46,327 nucleotides of DNA from Gemmatimonadota bacterium (GCA_029861425.1 JAOTZH010000004.1:1-46327), one strand, 5' to 3'. Positions 1 to 8,737 are shown, counted from the first letter of the stretch. Notes: generated from the sequence alone by a model not told the origin. A program made the numbers and translations.

Positions 1-1961
1 GCGACGTACATCTGCTCGCCCTCCTCGATCGGAACGCGGTGGTCGGCCTCCCCGTGCACGAACATCGTGGGAGTCGAGACCCCCTTCGCGTGAATGATCG
101 GGGACGACCGGAGCAGGTTCTCGAGACCGCGCTCCTCCCACGGTGGGCCGAAGAACTCGCTCTCCTTCGTACGCGGGATATCGGCGACTCCGTAGTCGCT
201 GACCCAGTTCGAGATCGAAGCCCCCGCGATGGCAGCCGCGAAGCGGTCCGTTTGTGTGATCACCCAGTTCGTCAGATAGCCCCCGTAGGAGTACCCGGTG
301 ACGCCCATGCGAGCCCGGTCGATCTCGTAGTTCTCGAGGGCGTGATCCACCCCCGCCATCACGTCATCGTAGTCGTTGAAGCCCCAACCGCCCCACGTGC
401 CCCAACGGAAGTCCTCACCGTAGCCGGTCGAAGCCCGGGGATTCGTGTACAGCACCATGTAGCCATTCGCGGCGAGCAACTGGTGCGGAAACGAGAAGCT
501 GTTGCCGTAGGCCCCGTGCGGACCGCCGTGGATCTCGAGGATCATGGGGCGCGCGACACCGCCCGCACGATATCCGCGGGCCGGCAGCATCCACCCCTCG
601 ATCCGGGTCCCGTCGGGGCTGTCGAACAGGAGTCGGTCCGGGGAGGAGAGATCCAGCTCGGCGAGGAGCACCGCGTTCACGGCGCTCAGCCGGATCTCTT
701 CGCCGCCGCCGATCTCCGCGCTCCAGATGTCTCCGGGCCGCGTCGGGTCCGTCGCCGCGAACGCCATCCGTGTGTGGTCCGCCGAAAAGGAGAACCCGCC
801 CAGGCGTCGGTCGCCGGCGGTGAGCTGCTCCACCTCCCCGCCCAAACCCGGCACGCGGAAGAGGTGCGAGTTGCCCCCGATGGACGAGGTGAAGTAGACG
901 TGCCCGTCGGGGCCCCATGTAGGGGCTCCAGGGATGAAGTCCCACATCGCCGTGAGGTTCACCGGCGAGCCTCCCCCCGGACGGATCACGAACAGGTCCG
1001 AGGGTGCACCCCGACCGCGCTCCTCGCGGATAATCACGTCGAGGCTCTCGCTCCCCCGTACCACGATCGCCGCGCCATCCGGCGACCAGGAAGGACTGGC
1101 GTAGTTGAACTCGTCGTCCGTGAACCGTTCGACGTTCCCCGCCAGGTCGACGGTCCACAGATCGGCCCGTTCGTAGCTGTGCTCGTCGCGCTGGAACTCA
1201 TCCGCAGTGAACGCGAACCGCGTGCCGTCGGTGCTCCATTCCGCGCCCTGCACGTCGACGCCGAGCCCGGTCAGCCGTCTCACGGCCCCTCCCGCCGCGT
1301 CCATGACATGGAGCTCGCGGGGGGGAGTCGCGGAAGGGTCCCTGGGGTCGGGCAGGTACCCACGCCGGTCGAACCGGTAGTTCATCCAGTCGTAGACGCT
1401 GCCATCGAACCGCTCGACCGTCTTCCGTTCGAACTCGGACTCGTAGGTCGGCTCCGCCGCCGGATCCGGCGGCGTGGGACGCGTGAACGCGATCCGTTCC
1501 CCGTCGGGGCTGAAGATCGGCGTTCCTCCCAGGCCGTCGAGCTGGAAGGCCTCGCCCGCGGGACGGTCCATTCGTAGAAGCCAGGTGCTGCCGGTCATCG
1601 ATCCGTCCGGCGTCGGCCGCCGGGACGTGAACGCGAGCATGTTGCCGTCGGGACTCCACCGGGGCGACGAAGCGCTGAAGCTCGGGCTCGTCAGACGCAT
1701 GGGCTCGGTCGACCCGTCAGAAGCGGTAAGCCAGACCTCGCTGTGTCTCCGGTTTTCCTCCTCGAGCACGCTCGTCACGACGAACGCGACCTGCGAACCG
1801 TCCGGCGAGATGGCAGGAGACCCCACGTCCTTGAACCGGTAGTAGTCTTCGATCTCGAGCGGGCGGCCCTGGGCCACCGCGGTCGAGGGGACCTGGAACG
1901 CTGCCCCGAAGGCCGCGACAGTGACGAGAAACTGAAAACGTGCGGCGCGAGGTATCATCAT
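1..1961 (-). CDS. S9 family peptidase (acylaminoacyl/dipeptidyl peptidase type), 3' end outside window
   Basis: Secreted serine peptidase of the prolyl oligopeptidase family, expected to trim oligopeptides in the periplasm or outside the cell. Two ATG codons stand in tandem at 1961 and 1958, and GGAGG lies just upstream; the second is better spaced. The N-terminus is a signal peptide ending near AVAQG. A TolB/WD40-like beta-propeller region with SPDG repeats follows, then the alpha/beta hydrolase domain. The nucleophile motif G-Y-S-Y-G-G puts the catalytic Ser near residue 558 and the acid Asp near 640 in H-G-E-A-D-H-R-V-P. The catalytic His would lie beyond base 1, so the gene is cut by the window edge. 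It starts 14 nt after the PQQ dehydrogenase stop on the same strand, which suggests co-transcription. The family is clear; the exact specificity is not. Confidence 0.93.
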   Translation of the reverse strand, partial: MMIPRAARFQFLVTVAAFGAAFQVPSTAVAQGRPLEIEDYYRFKDVGSPAISPDGSQVAFVVTSVLEEENRRHSEVWLTASDGSTEPMRLTSPSFSASSPRWSPDGNMLAFTSRRPTPDGSMTGSTWLLRMDRPAGEAFQLDGLGGTPIFSPDGERIAFTRPTPPDPAAEPTYESEFERKTVERFDGSVYDWMNYRFDRRGYLPDPRDPSATPPRELHVMDAAGGAVRRLTGLGVDVQGAEWSTDGTRFAFTADEFQRDEHSYERADLWTVDLAGNVERFTDDEFNYASPSWSPDGAAIVVRGSESLDVIIREERGRGAPSDLFVIRPGGGSPVNLTAMWDFIPGAPTWGPDGHVYFTSSIGGNSHLFRVPGLGGEVEQLTAGDRRLGGFSFSADHTRMAFAATDPTRPGDIWSAEIGGGEEIRLSAVNAVLLAELDLSSPDRLLFDSPDGTRIEGWMLPARGYRAGGVARPMILEIHGGPHGAYGNSFSFPHQLLAANGYMVLYTNPRASTGYGEDFRWGTWGGWGFNDYDDVMAGVDHALENYEIDRARMGVTGYSYGGYLTNWVITQTDRFAAAIAGASISNWVSDYGVADIPRTKESEFFGPPWEERGLENLLRSSPIIHAKGVSTPTMFVHGEADHRVPIEEGEQMYV

Positions 1962-1975
1962 GAACCTCCGGAGAA

Positions 1976-3868
1976 TCAGCGGGGTTTTCGGTAAGCCAAC
2001 AGCAGGTTGCCGGGCATCTCGTTGAACATGTCGTAGCCCGACATGACCAGCACAGTGCCTCGCGCGACCACGGGGCCGGGGCCGTCGATCGAACCGCCAC
2101 GACCGGGGACGCCGTTGACGGTCTCGAACTCCTGAGCCGTGTCGATGTCCCAGAGCAGCGTCCCGTCCTCGGTCGACCACGCCCGCATGTGGCCGTCGAG
2201 ACTGCCGGCCAGAACGGCGCCTTCGATGGCGGTCGCGGCCGCCGAGAAGAACGGCTGACACCCCGGCCGGCCCCCGCACACGGTCATGTCCGGCTCCGCC
2301 TTCCAGATGACCTCGCCGGCACCCAGGTCGAGCGCGTAGACGCCGGTCCCGACGGGCTCGGTTCCGCTCGGGTGGGATAGCTCCCCGGTCCGCGGGTCTC
2401 GCATTACCGCGAACGGGTTGTCCGAGTTCGGGACGTACACCCGGCGTTCATCCGCGGCGATGCCCCAATGGACGCCGCCCAGGGCGCTTCCCTTCCCGAC
2501 CTTCTTCGCCCAAAGGAGCTCGCCGTCGGCGTCCGGGTCGAACGCCCAGACCATCCCGGACTTCTGTCCGGCCACCAGGACCTGGCTCCCATCCGCCTGC
2601 GTGGCGATGATCGGCGACATTCCGAAGTCGAAGTCGGGGCCCGAGTCGACCGGACAGTTCTCGAAGTTCTGGCCGACGGTGCACGCCATGTTCCATGCGT
2701 CGCCGGAAGTGCCCTGGTGCGACCACCGCACCTCCCCGCTCTCCATCTCGATCGCGATGATCGCATCGCTCGTTTCGGTGGCCGGGTGCGTGTAGTTCTC
2801 GCCCGTCCCCACATACAGAAGTCCCCGATCGGCGTCGACGGTCGGGCTGGACCAGATCGGCGCGCCGGACGGACCGAACGTCCGGGTGCCGAGCTCGTTC
2901 TCTCCCACCGGCCGCGCTTCTTCCGCCACGGTTCGGAACCGCCACAGCTCGTCTCCCGTCTCGGCCGACAACGCCACGATGCCGCCGGATGACGTGCAGC
3001 ACTCGTACTCCGGGTTCCCGGCCGAGACGATCTCCATGCTCGAGAGCGGGACGAAGACCTTGCCGTCATGCAGCGTGACCGTCCCGGTGTTCGTGTGATC
3101 TGCGTGAGTCGCCGTGGATCGCCGCCACAACAGCTCGCCGCTCGCGGCGTCGATGGCGTATGCGTTGGCACGGAAGTCCGAGAAGAACGCCGTCTGCCCC
3201 CCGCCCGGGCCGTCTCCGATCGCGATCCCGCCGCGAACCGCGGCCTCGGCGGGGAAGACCCAGTGCACGCAGCCGGTCTCGAGATCGATCGAGTACACCT
3301 CGCCGTACGCGGAACCGATGAGCACCCGATCCCCCACCACGGCGGGCTTCGACCTTACCTGCCCGGCGTCGGGGAACGCGAAAGCCCACGCCAGCTCGAG
3401 GTCGCCGAGGTCACCCGAATCGACCCCGGCGGTCGCGGCGTTCCGATATCCGGCCTCTCCGTGGCCTCCACCCCACCCGGACCAATGCACCTCTCCGCGC
3501 CCGGAGGGCGAGGCGGAGCAGAACGCGGCCTCGGGCATCCGGGTCTCCGTCAACTCCTTGCCAGTCAGCCATTCCGCTACAGCGACCCGCTCGTCGGCGC
3601 TCAGGTCCTCCCCGTGGCGTCGCATCCGTCCCGACGTGAGAGCCGTGAGGATCGCGCGAGGGTTCATGGCGGTCAGCGAGGTAATTCGCGGCGCCCGCGC
3701 CGATTCATCGCCGGAATGACACCCGTTGCAGGTCGACTCGTAGACCGTGTGTCCGACGCTTCCGTCGGCGGGCGGCGGAGCGAGGAGCGGGCGTTCCTGT
3801 GCCCCCAGAGCGACCGGTGCGACCAGAAGAGTCAACGCCGTCAGCGCGACGACTCGATCAGATTTCAT
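1976..3868 (-). CDS. Cytochrome c / PQQ-binding beta-propeller dehydrogenase (polyvinyl-alcohol dehydrogenase-like)
   Basis: Exported quinoprotein-type oxidoreductase of 630 aa. A signal peptide (about residues 1-23) is followed by a single c-type heme motif C-N-G-C-H at 47-51. From about residue 150 there are repeated propeller blades with the W-x-F/S-x-D tryptophan-docking pattern of PQQ enzymes (for example E-L-A-W-A-F, A-S-G-E-L-L-W, G-E-V-R-W-S). An N-terminal heme domain before the PQQ propeller is the arrangement known from polyvinyl-alcohol dehydrogenases, which pass electrons from an alcohol to the respiratory chain. The substrate cannot be read from the sequence. The S9 peptidase follows 14 nt downstream. 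Some members of this fold are non-catalytic, so enzymatic activity is inferred from the heme plus propeller combination. Confidence 0.88.
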   Translation of the reverse strand: MKSDRVVALTALTLLVAPVALGAQERPLLAPPPADGSVGHTVYESTCNGCHSGDESARAPRITSLTAMNPRAILTALTSGRMRRHGEDLSADERVAVAEWLTGKELTETRMPEAAFCSASPSGRGEVHWSGWGGGHGEAGYRNAATAGVDSGDLGDLELAWAFAFPDAGQVRSKPAVVGDRVLIGSAYGEVYSIDLETGCVHWVFPAEAAVRGGIAIGDGPGGGQTAFFSDFRANAYAIDAASGELLWRRSTATHADHTNTGTVTLHDGKVFVPLSSMEIVSAGNPEYECCTSSGGIVALSAETGDELWRFRTVAEEARPVGENELGTRTFGPSGAPIWSSPTVDADRGLLYVGTGENYTHPATETSDAIIAIEMESGEVRWSHQGTSGDAWNMACTVGQNFENCPVDSGPDFDFGMSPIIATQADGSQVLVAGQKSGMVWAFDPDADGELLWAKKVGKGSALGGVHWGIAADERRVYVPNSDNPFAVMRDPRTGELSHPSGTEPVGTGVYALDLGAGEVIWKAEPDMTVCGGRPGCQPFFSAAATAIEGAVLAGSLDGHMRAWSTEDGTLLWDIDTAQEFETVNGVPGRGGSIDGPGPVVARGTVLVMSGYDMFNEMPGNLLLAYRKPR

Positions 3869-3914
3869 GAGACCTCTGTGGGGTGGTGTTCCGAATCGAG
3901 GCGCAGGAAAGCGC

Positions 3915-4886
3915 TCACAGCTCCTCTTCGATGATGGTCGCCAGCTCGTCTGCCCGCCGCCATTCCGCTTCGATGCTGGCTGCCCGGGCGGCCAGCCGCC
4001 ACCGTTCCGCCCGATCGTTCACCGCCATCTCGAGGGCGAGCCGCTCCACACGGGTCATCGCGTGGAGCGGCAGCCCCCGCGCCGCGAGTCGCTCCATGAA
4101 GCCGTCCGCCGGGCCGGCCGCCTCGATCAGCGCCACCGCACGGTCGAGCTCGTCCTTCGTAGCGCCGTTGACATTGTGCCAGGCCAGGACCCTCCTCAGC
4201 AGGGGCTCGACGAGTTGCGGCGCGAAGCGGTGCGCCTGGTCGGTGGCCCACGGATCGCAGCGGACGCACGGCATCCCGACCCCGGTCTGGCCGTCCCCGT
4301 CGGTGAACAGCGACAGATCTCCGCACTTCATGAAGAACAATCGGATGAGGACGCTGCCGCAGCTCGGACACGGAGCCCGGCCCTCCCACGCAGTGCCCCC
4401 GAATCGACGCCAGCGAAGCACCTCGACGGTGCGGTTCGCGGCACGCGAGAAATCTCCGGTCACCGATGAGAGACCGACTATCATCCCGACGGAGGAGACG
4501 GCCGAGTACGTGGCCGTGGCGACCCGCGTCGCCGGACTCGCGAAGCGGTCGCGACGGCGGCGCAGGGTCGAGCCGTAACGCCACCAGGCGGCTTCAAGAC
4601 GGGGAGGTCGCCCGACGCGAATCAGCTCCCGGTCACCGGCCTGCAACAGCGCGACGTGATCGGTCTGGAACAGCATCCGTGCCCGATCGAACGCGACGCG
4701 CTCCAGTGCCTCGATCGCGCCCGACGGTACCTCCGACGGCCACATGTTCCAACCGTGACACCGAGAGCAGATGGTCCACACCCGTTCGCGCTCGGGGTCG
4801 AACGCGATCCGAACGCTCCGCGAGGCCGGGTGGATGCCGGTGGTTCCGCCGAGCGCATGCCCGCAGTAAAGGCAACGGCTGTGCAT
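3915..4886 (-). CDS. Cysteine-rich zinc-ribbon protein of unknown function
   Basis: Protein of 323 aa when started at the ATG at 4886. The open frame continues upstream, but into a 148-bp gap shared with a divergent gene, and it begins to look protein-like only at M-H-S-R-C. Four C-x-x-C knuckles are visible, at about residues 5/8, 40/43, 173/176 and 207/210, which suggests two zinc sites, one from each pair. Between them is a basic region and a weakly hydrophobic stretch near residues 125-143. The C-terminal third is helical and charged. I recognise no named family. No Shine-Dalgarno sequence is evident for the chosen start, and ATG at 4952 is an alternative. It lies 46 bp upstream of the PQQ dehydrogenase on the same strand, so an operon is possible but unproven. 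Confidence 0.72.
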   Translation of the reverse strand: MHSRCLYCGHALGGTTGIHPASRSVRIAFDPERERVWTICSRCHGWNMWPSEVPSGAIEALERVAFDRARMLFQTDHVALLQAGDRELIRVGRPPRLEAAWWRYGSTLRRRRDRFASPATRVATATYSAVSSVGMIVGLSSVTGDFSRAANRTVEVLRWRRFGGTAWEGRAPCPSCGSVLIRLFFMKCGDLSLFTDGDGQTGVGMPCVRCDPWATDQAHRFAPQLVEPLLRRVLAWHNVNGATKDELDRAVALIEAAGPADGFMERLAARGLPLHAMTRVERLALEMAVNDRAERWRLAARAASIEAEWRRADELATIIEEEL

Positions 4887-5034
4887 GCCCGAAACGTGAG
4901 GAGACGCCCCCGGCGTGACAAGCGCCCGCGCCGATCGACGCCGACCCGCCATCGAGGGGTCAGGGTTTCGCCCGCCCGTACGTTTTGTTCCTGGACACGT
5001 CGAAGTCCCCCCGCACGAACGGAGATGAACGCAC
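4887..5034. promoter_or_regulatory. Divergent intergenic region
   Basis: 148 bp between the start of the zinc-ribbon protein (minus) and the start of the SGNH hydrolase (plus). It must hold the promoters for both directions, but I cannot identify convincing -35/-10 boxes. A GGAG at 5021-5024 serves the plus-strand gene. Confidence 0.4.
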
Positions 5035-5775
5035 GTGATGATCCGAACACTCGTCCTGGCCGCGGCCGTCGCGGGCACCGGCTGCAACGCCGCGGCGCTC
5101 GGGCCACCGGACGCCGACCTGAGCATCCTCTTCGTGGGGAACAGCCTGACGTACACCAACGACCTCCCTGGCATGCTCGAGCGGATGCTCGAGGCCTATG
5201 GTGACGTTGGAGAGGTCCATGTGGAGTCGGTCGCTTTCCCGAACTTCGGGCTACCGGACCACTGGGCGGAGGGCTCGGCTCTCCAGCGGATTCGGACCGG
5301 CGGATGGGACTACGTGGTCATCCAGCAGGGCCCGTCCGCGACCGAGGGTCGGCCGTCGCTGCTGGAGTACAGCGAGCGCTTCGCCACCGAAGTGGCCGAG
5401 GACGGAGGCAGGCTGGCCCTCTACATGGTCTGGCCGGCGACGAACCGGTTTTTCGATTTCGACGGCGTCGCGGATTCCTATGCGACAGCCGCCTCCGAGA
5501 ACGGCGCCCTCCTGTTCCCCGCAGGGGAGGCCTGGCGCGAGGCATGGGCGATCGACGCGGGGCTCGACCTCTACAGCGCGGACGGGTTCCACCCGTCGCT
5601 CCTGGGCACGCACCTGGCAGCCCTCGTGATGTTCGAGCAGCTCACCGGGCGCGACCCGAGGACGCTGCCGGCGGAGATCCCCACCTCGAGTGGCACGGTG
5701 ACGCTCATGATCGAGCTGGGGGATGTTCTGCACGACGCCGCGGTCGCCGCGAACGCTAAACACGCGCTCCCGTAG
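5035..5775 (+). CDS. SGNH/GDSL-type hydrolase, probable lipoprotein
   Basis: Small exported hydrolase of 246 aa, likely acting on an ester or acetyl group at the cell surface. The first 17 residues form a short hydrophobic leader ending in A-G-T-G-C, a weak lipobox. Block I of the SGNH fold is F-V-G-N-S-L-T-Y with Ser37. The C-terminal D-G-F-H-P-S supplies the catalytic Asp183 and His186. The region between has the alternating strand/helix pattern of the fold. The start is GTG at 5035 or ATG at 5038, both after GGAG at 5021. The next gene begins 76 nt downstream on the same strand. The substrate is unknown; similar proteins are often annotated only as SGNH/GDSL hydrolase. Confidence 0.83.
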   Translation: MMIRTLVLAAAVAGTGCNAAALGPPDADLSILFVGNSLTYTNDLPGMLERMLEAYGDVGEVHVESVAFPNFGLPDHWAEGSALQRIRTGGWDYVVIQQGPSATEGRPSLLEYSERFATEVAEDGGRLALYMVWPATNRFFDFDGVADSYATAASENGALLFPAGEAWREAWAIDAGLDLYSADGFHPSLLGTHLAALVMFEQLTGRDPRTLPAEIPTSSGTVTLMIELGDVLHDAAVAANAKHALP

Positions 5776-5851
5776 ACCGCGGCCTCTGGTCGTTTCCCGC
5801 CCTCGCGGGCATTTTCGGACCGTTCCGACTACCCGTGCCCGAGAGGTCCGA

Positions 5852-6964
5852 ATGACGACGTCGACTCGCCGCCTCCAGGCGGTCGTGCTCTTTGCCGCCA
5901 GCGCCTGCCTCGCACTCACGATGCCGCTCGCGGCCCAGGATCCGTCCCCCGCGCAGATCGACGCGGTCTTTGCCGATTTCGACGCGGCGAGCTCTCCAGG
6001 GTGCGCGCTGGGGGTCTATCGAGATGGCGAGCTGGTGTATGAGAAGGGTTACGGCATGGCCAACCTCGACTGGGGCATCGAGATCGATCCGTCGACCGTG
6101 TTCTACGTGGGGTCGGTCTCGAAACAGTTCACCGCCGCCGCGATCGCCCTGCTTGCCCGCGGCGGGCAGCTCTCGCTGAACGACGACATCCGGGAGTTCC
6201 TGCCCGAGCTACCGGAGTACGACACTCCGGTGACGGTCGGGCACCTCGTGCATCACACCGGCGGCATGATGGACATGTACGCCGCCATGATGGACTCGGG
6301 CATGAACATCTTCGACCCGATCGAGAATGGCGAGGCGGTCGAAGTCCTGGCGTCAAAACCGCTCGACTTCGAGCCGGGAGACAGATTCAGCTACAGCAAC
6401 GGCGGCTACTTTCTGCTGTCGCAGATCGTCGAGCGGGCGAGCGGCATGTCGTTCACGGAATTCACGACGACGAACCTCTTCGAGCCGCTCGGGATGGGAG
6501 ATACCCATTTCCACGGGGATGCCGGGCATATCGTCCCGCGGCGGGCGATGAGCTACGAGGGCGGGAATTCCGGTGAACTCAGACAGAACTACGTGTCGAC
6601 GTTCGGCTTCGTCGGACAGGGCGGCTTGTATACGACGGTCGGAGACCTGATCAAATGGGACCGAAACTTCTACGAGAGCCGCGTCGGCGGGGCGGGATTC
6701 ACGGAGTTCGTGGAAACCCGGGGCGTGCTGAATGGCGGAGAAACGATCGACTACGCGTTCGGCCTCCGACACGCGGTATATCGCGGACAACACACGGTCG
6801 GACATTCCGGCGGCATGATGGGGTTTCGGGCGTACATGGAGCGGTTCCCGGACCAGCGGTTCACGGTCTCGGCCCTCTGTAATCAGTCGGAGATCGACCC
6901 CGGAGTGCTCGCTCGAAAGGTCGCCGATCTCTATCTGGCCGACGTGCTCGAGTCCGGCTCCTGA
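5852..6964 (+). CDS. Serine hydrolase, class C beta-lactamase family
   Basis: Secreted penicillin-binding-protein-like hydrolase of 370 aa. A signal peptide (about 1-29, ending L-A-A-Q) is followed by the active-site S-V-S-K at 88-91, the second motif Y-S-N at 181-183, and H-S-G-G at 318-321 in place of the K-T-G box, as in many esterase or D-aminopeptidase members. The ATG at 5852 is chosen because GAGAGG precedes it and a leader peptide follows; the frame is open further upstream without protein-like sequence. Likely roles are peptidoglycan-related peptidase or esterase; antibiotic resistance is not implied. It is followed 31 nt later by the methyltransferase gene. Confidence 0.92.
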   Translation: MTTSTRRLQAVVLFAASACLALTMPLAAQDPSPAQIDAVFADFDAASSPGCALGVYRDGELVYEKGYGMANLDWGIEIDPSTVFYVGSVSKQFTAAAIALLARGGQLSLNDDIREFLPELPEYDTPVTVGHLVHHTGGMMDMYAAMMDSGMNIFDPIENGEAVEVLASKPLDFEPGDRFSYSNGGYFLLSQIVERASGMSFTEFTTTNLFEPLGMGDTHFHGDAGHIVPRRAMSYEGGNSGELRQNYVSTFGFVGQGGLYTTVGDLIKWDRNFYESRVGGAGFTEFVETRGVLNGGETIDYAFGLRHAVYRGQHTVGHSGGMMGFRAYMERFPDQRFTVSALCNQSEIDPGVLARKVADLYLADVLESGS

Positions 6965-6995
6965 CCACCACGCGAATGGAGGAAGGCGAACAGCG

Positions 6996-7781
6996 ATGAC
7001 GATGACAGTCCGTCCGGCGGCAGTCGATGCAAAGGAACTCCGCGCCGGAATCAGCGCGAAGTACGAGGAAGTCGCGTTGACACCCGAGAAGGGTTTTCAC
7101 TTCCATACGGGGACGCCCCTCGCGGCGATGCTCGAGTACGACGCGGCGATGGTCGATTGGCTGCCCGCGGGGACCGTCGCTTCGTTCGCGGGAACCGGGA
7201 ACCCGTTCTCGATGGGTGATCTCGAACCCGGGGAGACCGTCCTCGATATCGGTTGCGGCGCCGGCATGGATACGCTGATCGCGGCGAAGCAGGTGGGACC
7301 GGATGGCCAAGTCGTCGCGGTCGATATGACGGCCGCAATGCTGGGCAAGGCACGTCGCGGAGCCGGGGAAGCGGGGCTCTCCAACATCAGTTTCCGAGAA
7401 GGCCTCGCCGAGAGTCTCCCGGCCGACGACGCAACCATCGATGTCGTCATCTCGAACGGCGTGGTCAACCTGTGCCCGGACAAGATCCGAACCATGAAGG
7501 AAGTCCACCGGGTGCTCAGGCCGGGAGGCCGATTCCAGATCGCCGACATCGTCGTCCACAAGGAGGTGCCCCAGGGCGCCAAGGACGACATCGAGCTCTG
7601 GTCCGGCTGAATCGCGGGGGCTCTGCTGGAAGCAGAGTGGAACTGGGTTCTCGATCATGTGGGCTTTGACGGCGTGCGTTGGGGCAGGCAGATCGACGTG
7701 TTCTCGGGCTCGAAGCACGAGTCGTCGGCCGCGGCCTTCGATACATTCGGCGTGACGTTCGCGGCTACCCGACGGGGCTGA
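6996..7781 (+). CDS. ArsM-like SAM-dependent methyltransferase, probable selenoprotein (in-frame TGA at 7608-7610)
   Basis: Class I SAM-dependent methyltransferase resembling the arsenite methyltransferase (ArsM) group. Motif I D-I-G-C-G-A-G is at 84-90, followed by an acidic strand end (V-A-V-D-M) and the post-motif E-V-H-R-V-L-R-P-G-G. A good Shine-Dalgarno (GGAGGAAGG) precedes the ATG. Codon 205 is TGA, but the frame then continues for 56 codons (I-A-G-A-L-L-E-A-E-W and onward) to TGA at 7779-7781. This tail matches the C-terminal part expected of the family and fills the gap up to the convergent sterol desaturase. ArsM proteins carry a conserved Cys just before G-A-L, the metalloid-binding Cys174 of the algal enzyme, and the TGA sits at that place. 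A SECIS-like hairpin follows the TGA. Only Cys87 and Cys160 are otherwise present, so arsenite as substrate is not assured. Read without Sec insertion, the product stops at 204 aa. The alternatives are a nonsense mutation or a sequencing error. Confidence 0.85.
7608..7638 (+). promoter_or_regulatory. Putative bacterial SECIS element after UGA codon
   Basis: The UGA at 7608-7610 is followed by a hairpin: CTCTGC (7621-7626), loop TGGAA (7627-7631), GCAGAG (7632-7637). All six pairs are Watson-Crick, and a G-U pair at 7620/7638 can extend the stem. The apical loop begins 16 nt after the UGA and has G at its second and third positions. Bacterial SECIS elements lie directly downstream of the Sec codon, with a similar UGA-to-loop distance and a G near the start of the loop. 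No selA, selB, selC or selD gene is in the window. Confidence 0.75.
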
Positions 7782-7787
7782 CCGAGG

Positions 7788-8606
7788 CTAGTCCTGGCGA
7801 TCTTCGGTGTGGTCTGGTCGCGGCCGGCGGCGGAACGGCATCGCGAGCATTCCGGTGAGCGTCGACCACTCCTCCCGTTCGACGTGCTCGAGGCCGAGCG
7901 ACAGATCGCTCGGATCGTCGCGGAGCCTGAAGCTCCCGAACAGGCGGTCCCACACCGACAAGACGCTCGCGTAGTTCGAGTCGGTTTCCGGCTGATAGTC
8001 CGAGTGGTGCACCCAGTGCATCCATGGTGTGACGATCAGCCACCGGAGACTCCGGTCGATGACGCCAGGGATGCGAACGTTGCTGTGGTGGAAGAGGATG
8101 ATGGGTAGAAGAACCGTCTCGTAGATCAACACCTCCTGCACCGTGAGGCCGAGCAGTGGGAGCACGGCGAGTCTTGCAAGGGACGAGAGAACGATCTCGC
8201 CCGTGTGGAAGCGAAGACCCGTCGTGACATCCAGATCGCGATCCGCGTGGTGCACGGCGTGGAATCGCCACAGGAGGGGCACGGCGTGGTTGAGCCGGTG
8301 CCAGGCATACTGCCACAGGTCGAACAGGACCACGGCCAAGATCGTCCGGGCGACACCCTCGAGCGGAAGTGCGTGAAGCAGTCCGAACGACCGCGCCGAC
8401 GCCCACTCGGTGACCAGCAACGTCGCGGCGGCAAAGACGGCGGCGTTGAGCACGGCGTTGCCCAACCCCAGTGCCAGGTTCGACACACCGTGCCGGCCGC
8501 GAGCCTGCCGCCCTTCGAACATCGGCGCGATGCCCTCGAGCATCCACAACACGGCGAGACCCGCCGCTGCGGCGGCAGGCTTGGTCAGGTCTGCGAGCTC
8601 GATCAA
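7788..8606 (-). CDS. Sterol desaturase / fatty acid hydroxylase family membrane protein
   Basis: Integral membrane di-iron hydroxylase of 272 aa. The histidine clusters that bind the two irons are visible: H-R-L-N-H at 103-107, H-A-V-H-H at 116-120, the H-H pair at 173-174, and H-W-V-H-H at 197-201. Four to five hydrophobic segments surround them. The family hydroxylates or desaturates sterols, fatty acids or alkylglycerols using O2; the substrate here is unknown. The start is TTG at 8606, preceded by GAGGAACC. The gene is convergent with the methyltransferase, with six bases between the stops. Its 5' end abuts a response-regulator relic, so it may lie at the edge of an old rearrangement. Confidence 0.9.
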   Translation of the reverse strand: MIELADLTKPAAAAAGLAVLWMLEGIAPMFEGRQARGRHGVSNLALGLGNAVLNAAVFAAATLLVTEWASARSFGLLHALPLEGVARTILAVVLFDLWQYAWHRLNHAVPLLWRFHAVHHADRDLDVTTGLRFHTGEIVLSSLARLAVLPLLGLTVQEVLIYETVLLPIILFHHSNVRIPGVIDRSLRWLIVTPWMHWVHHSDYQPETDSNYASVLSVWDRLFGSFRLRDDPSDLSLGLEHVEREEWSTLTGMLAMPFRRRPRPDHTEDRQD

Positions 8607-8608
8607 AA

Positions 8609-8713
8609 CGGTTCCTCGGGAAAGGACTCGACGGGTTTCTGAAGAAGCCCTATCAGATTCGCGAAATCCGGGAGACCCTCAAATCCGTCCTTCAGGACCG
8701 TGGGCTGGCCTGA
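8609..8713 (+). pseudogene. Relic: C-terminal end of a response-regulator receiver (REC) domain
   Basis: A 34-codon plus-strand frame ending in TGA at 8711-8713 reads R-F-L-G-K-G-L-D-G-F-L-K-K-P-Y and then I-R-E-I-R-E-T-L-K-S-V-L. This is the typical last beta-strand, conserved Lys-Pro and helix alpha-5 of a receiver domain, as found at the C-terminus of hybrid histidine kinases. No start or upstream part of the domain exists: immediately upstream the DNA belongs to the sterol desaturase gene on the other strand. I read it as a truncated remnant. No function is expected. Confidence 0.7.
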
Positions 8714-8737
8714 GGGGCAATCGTCGGCCCGATGACC

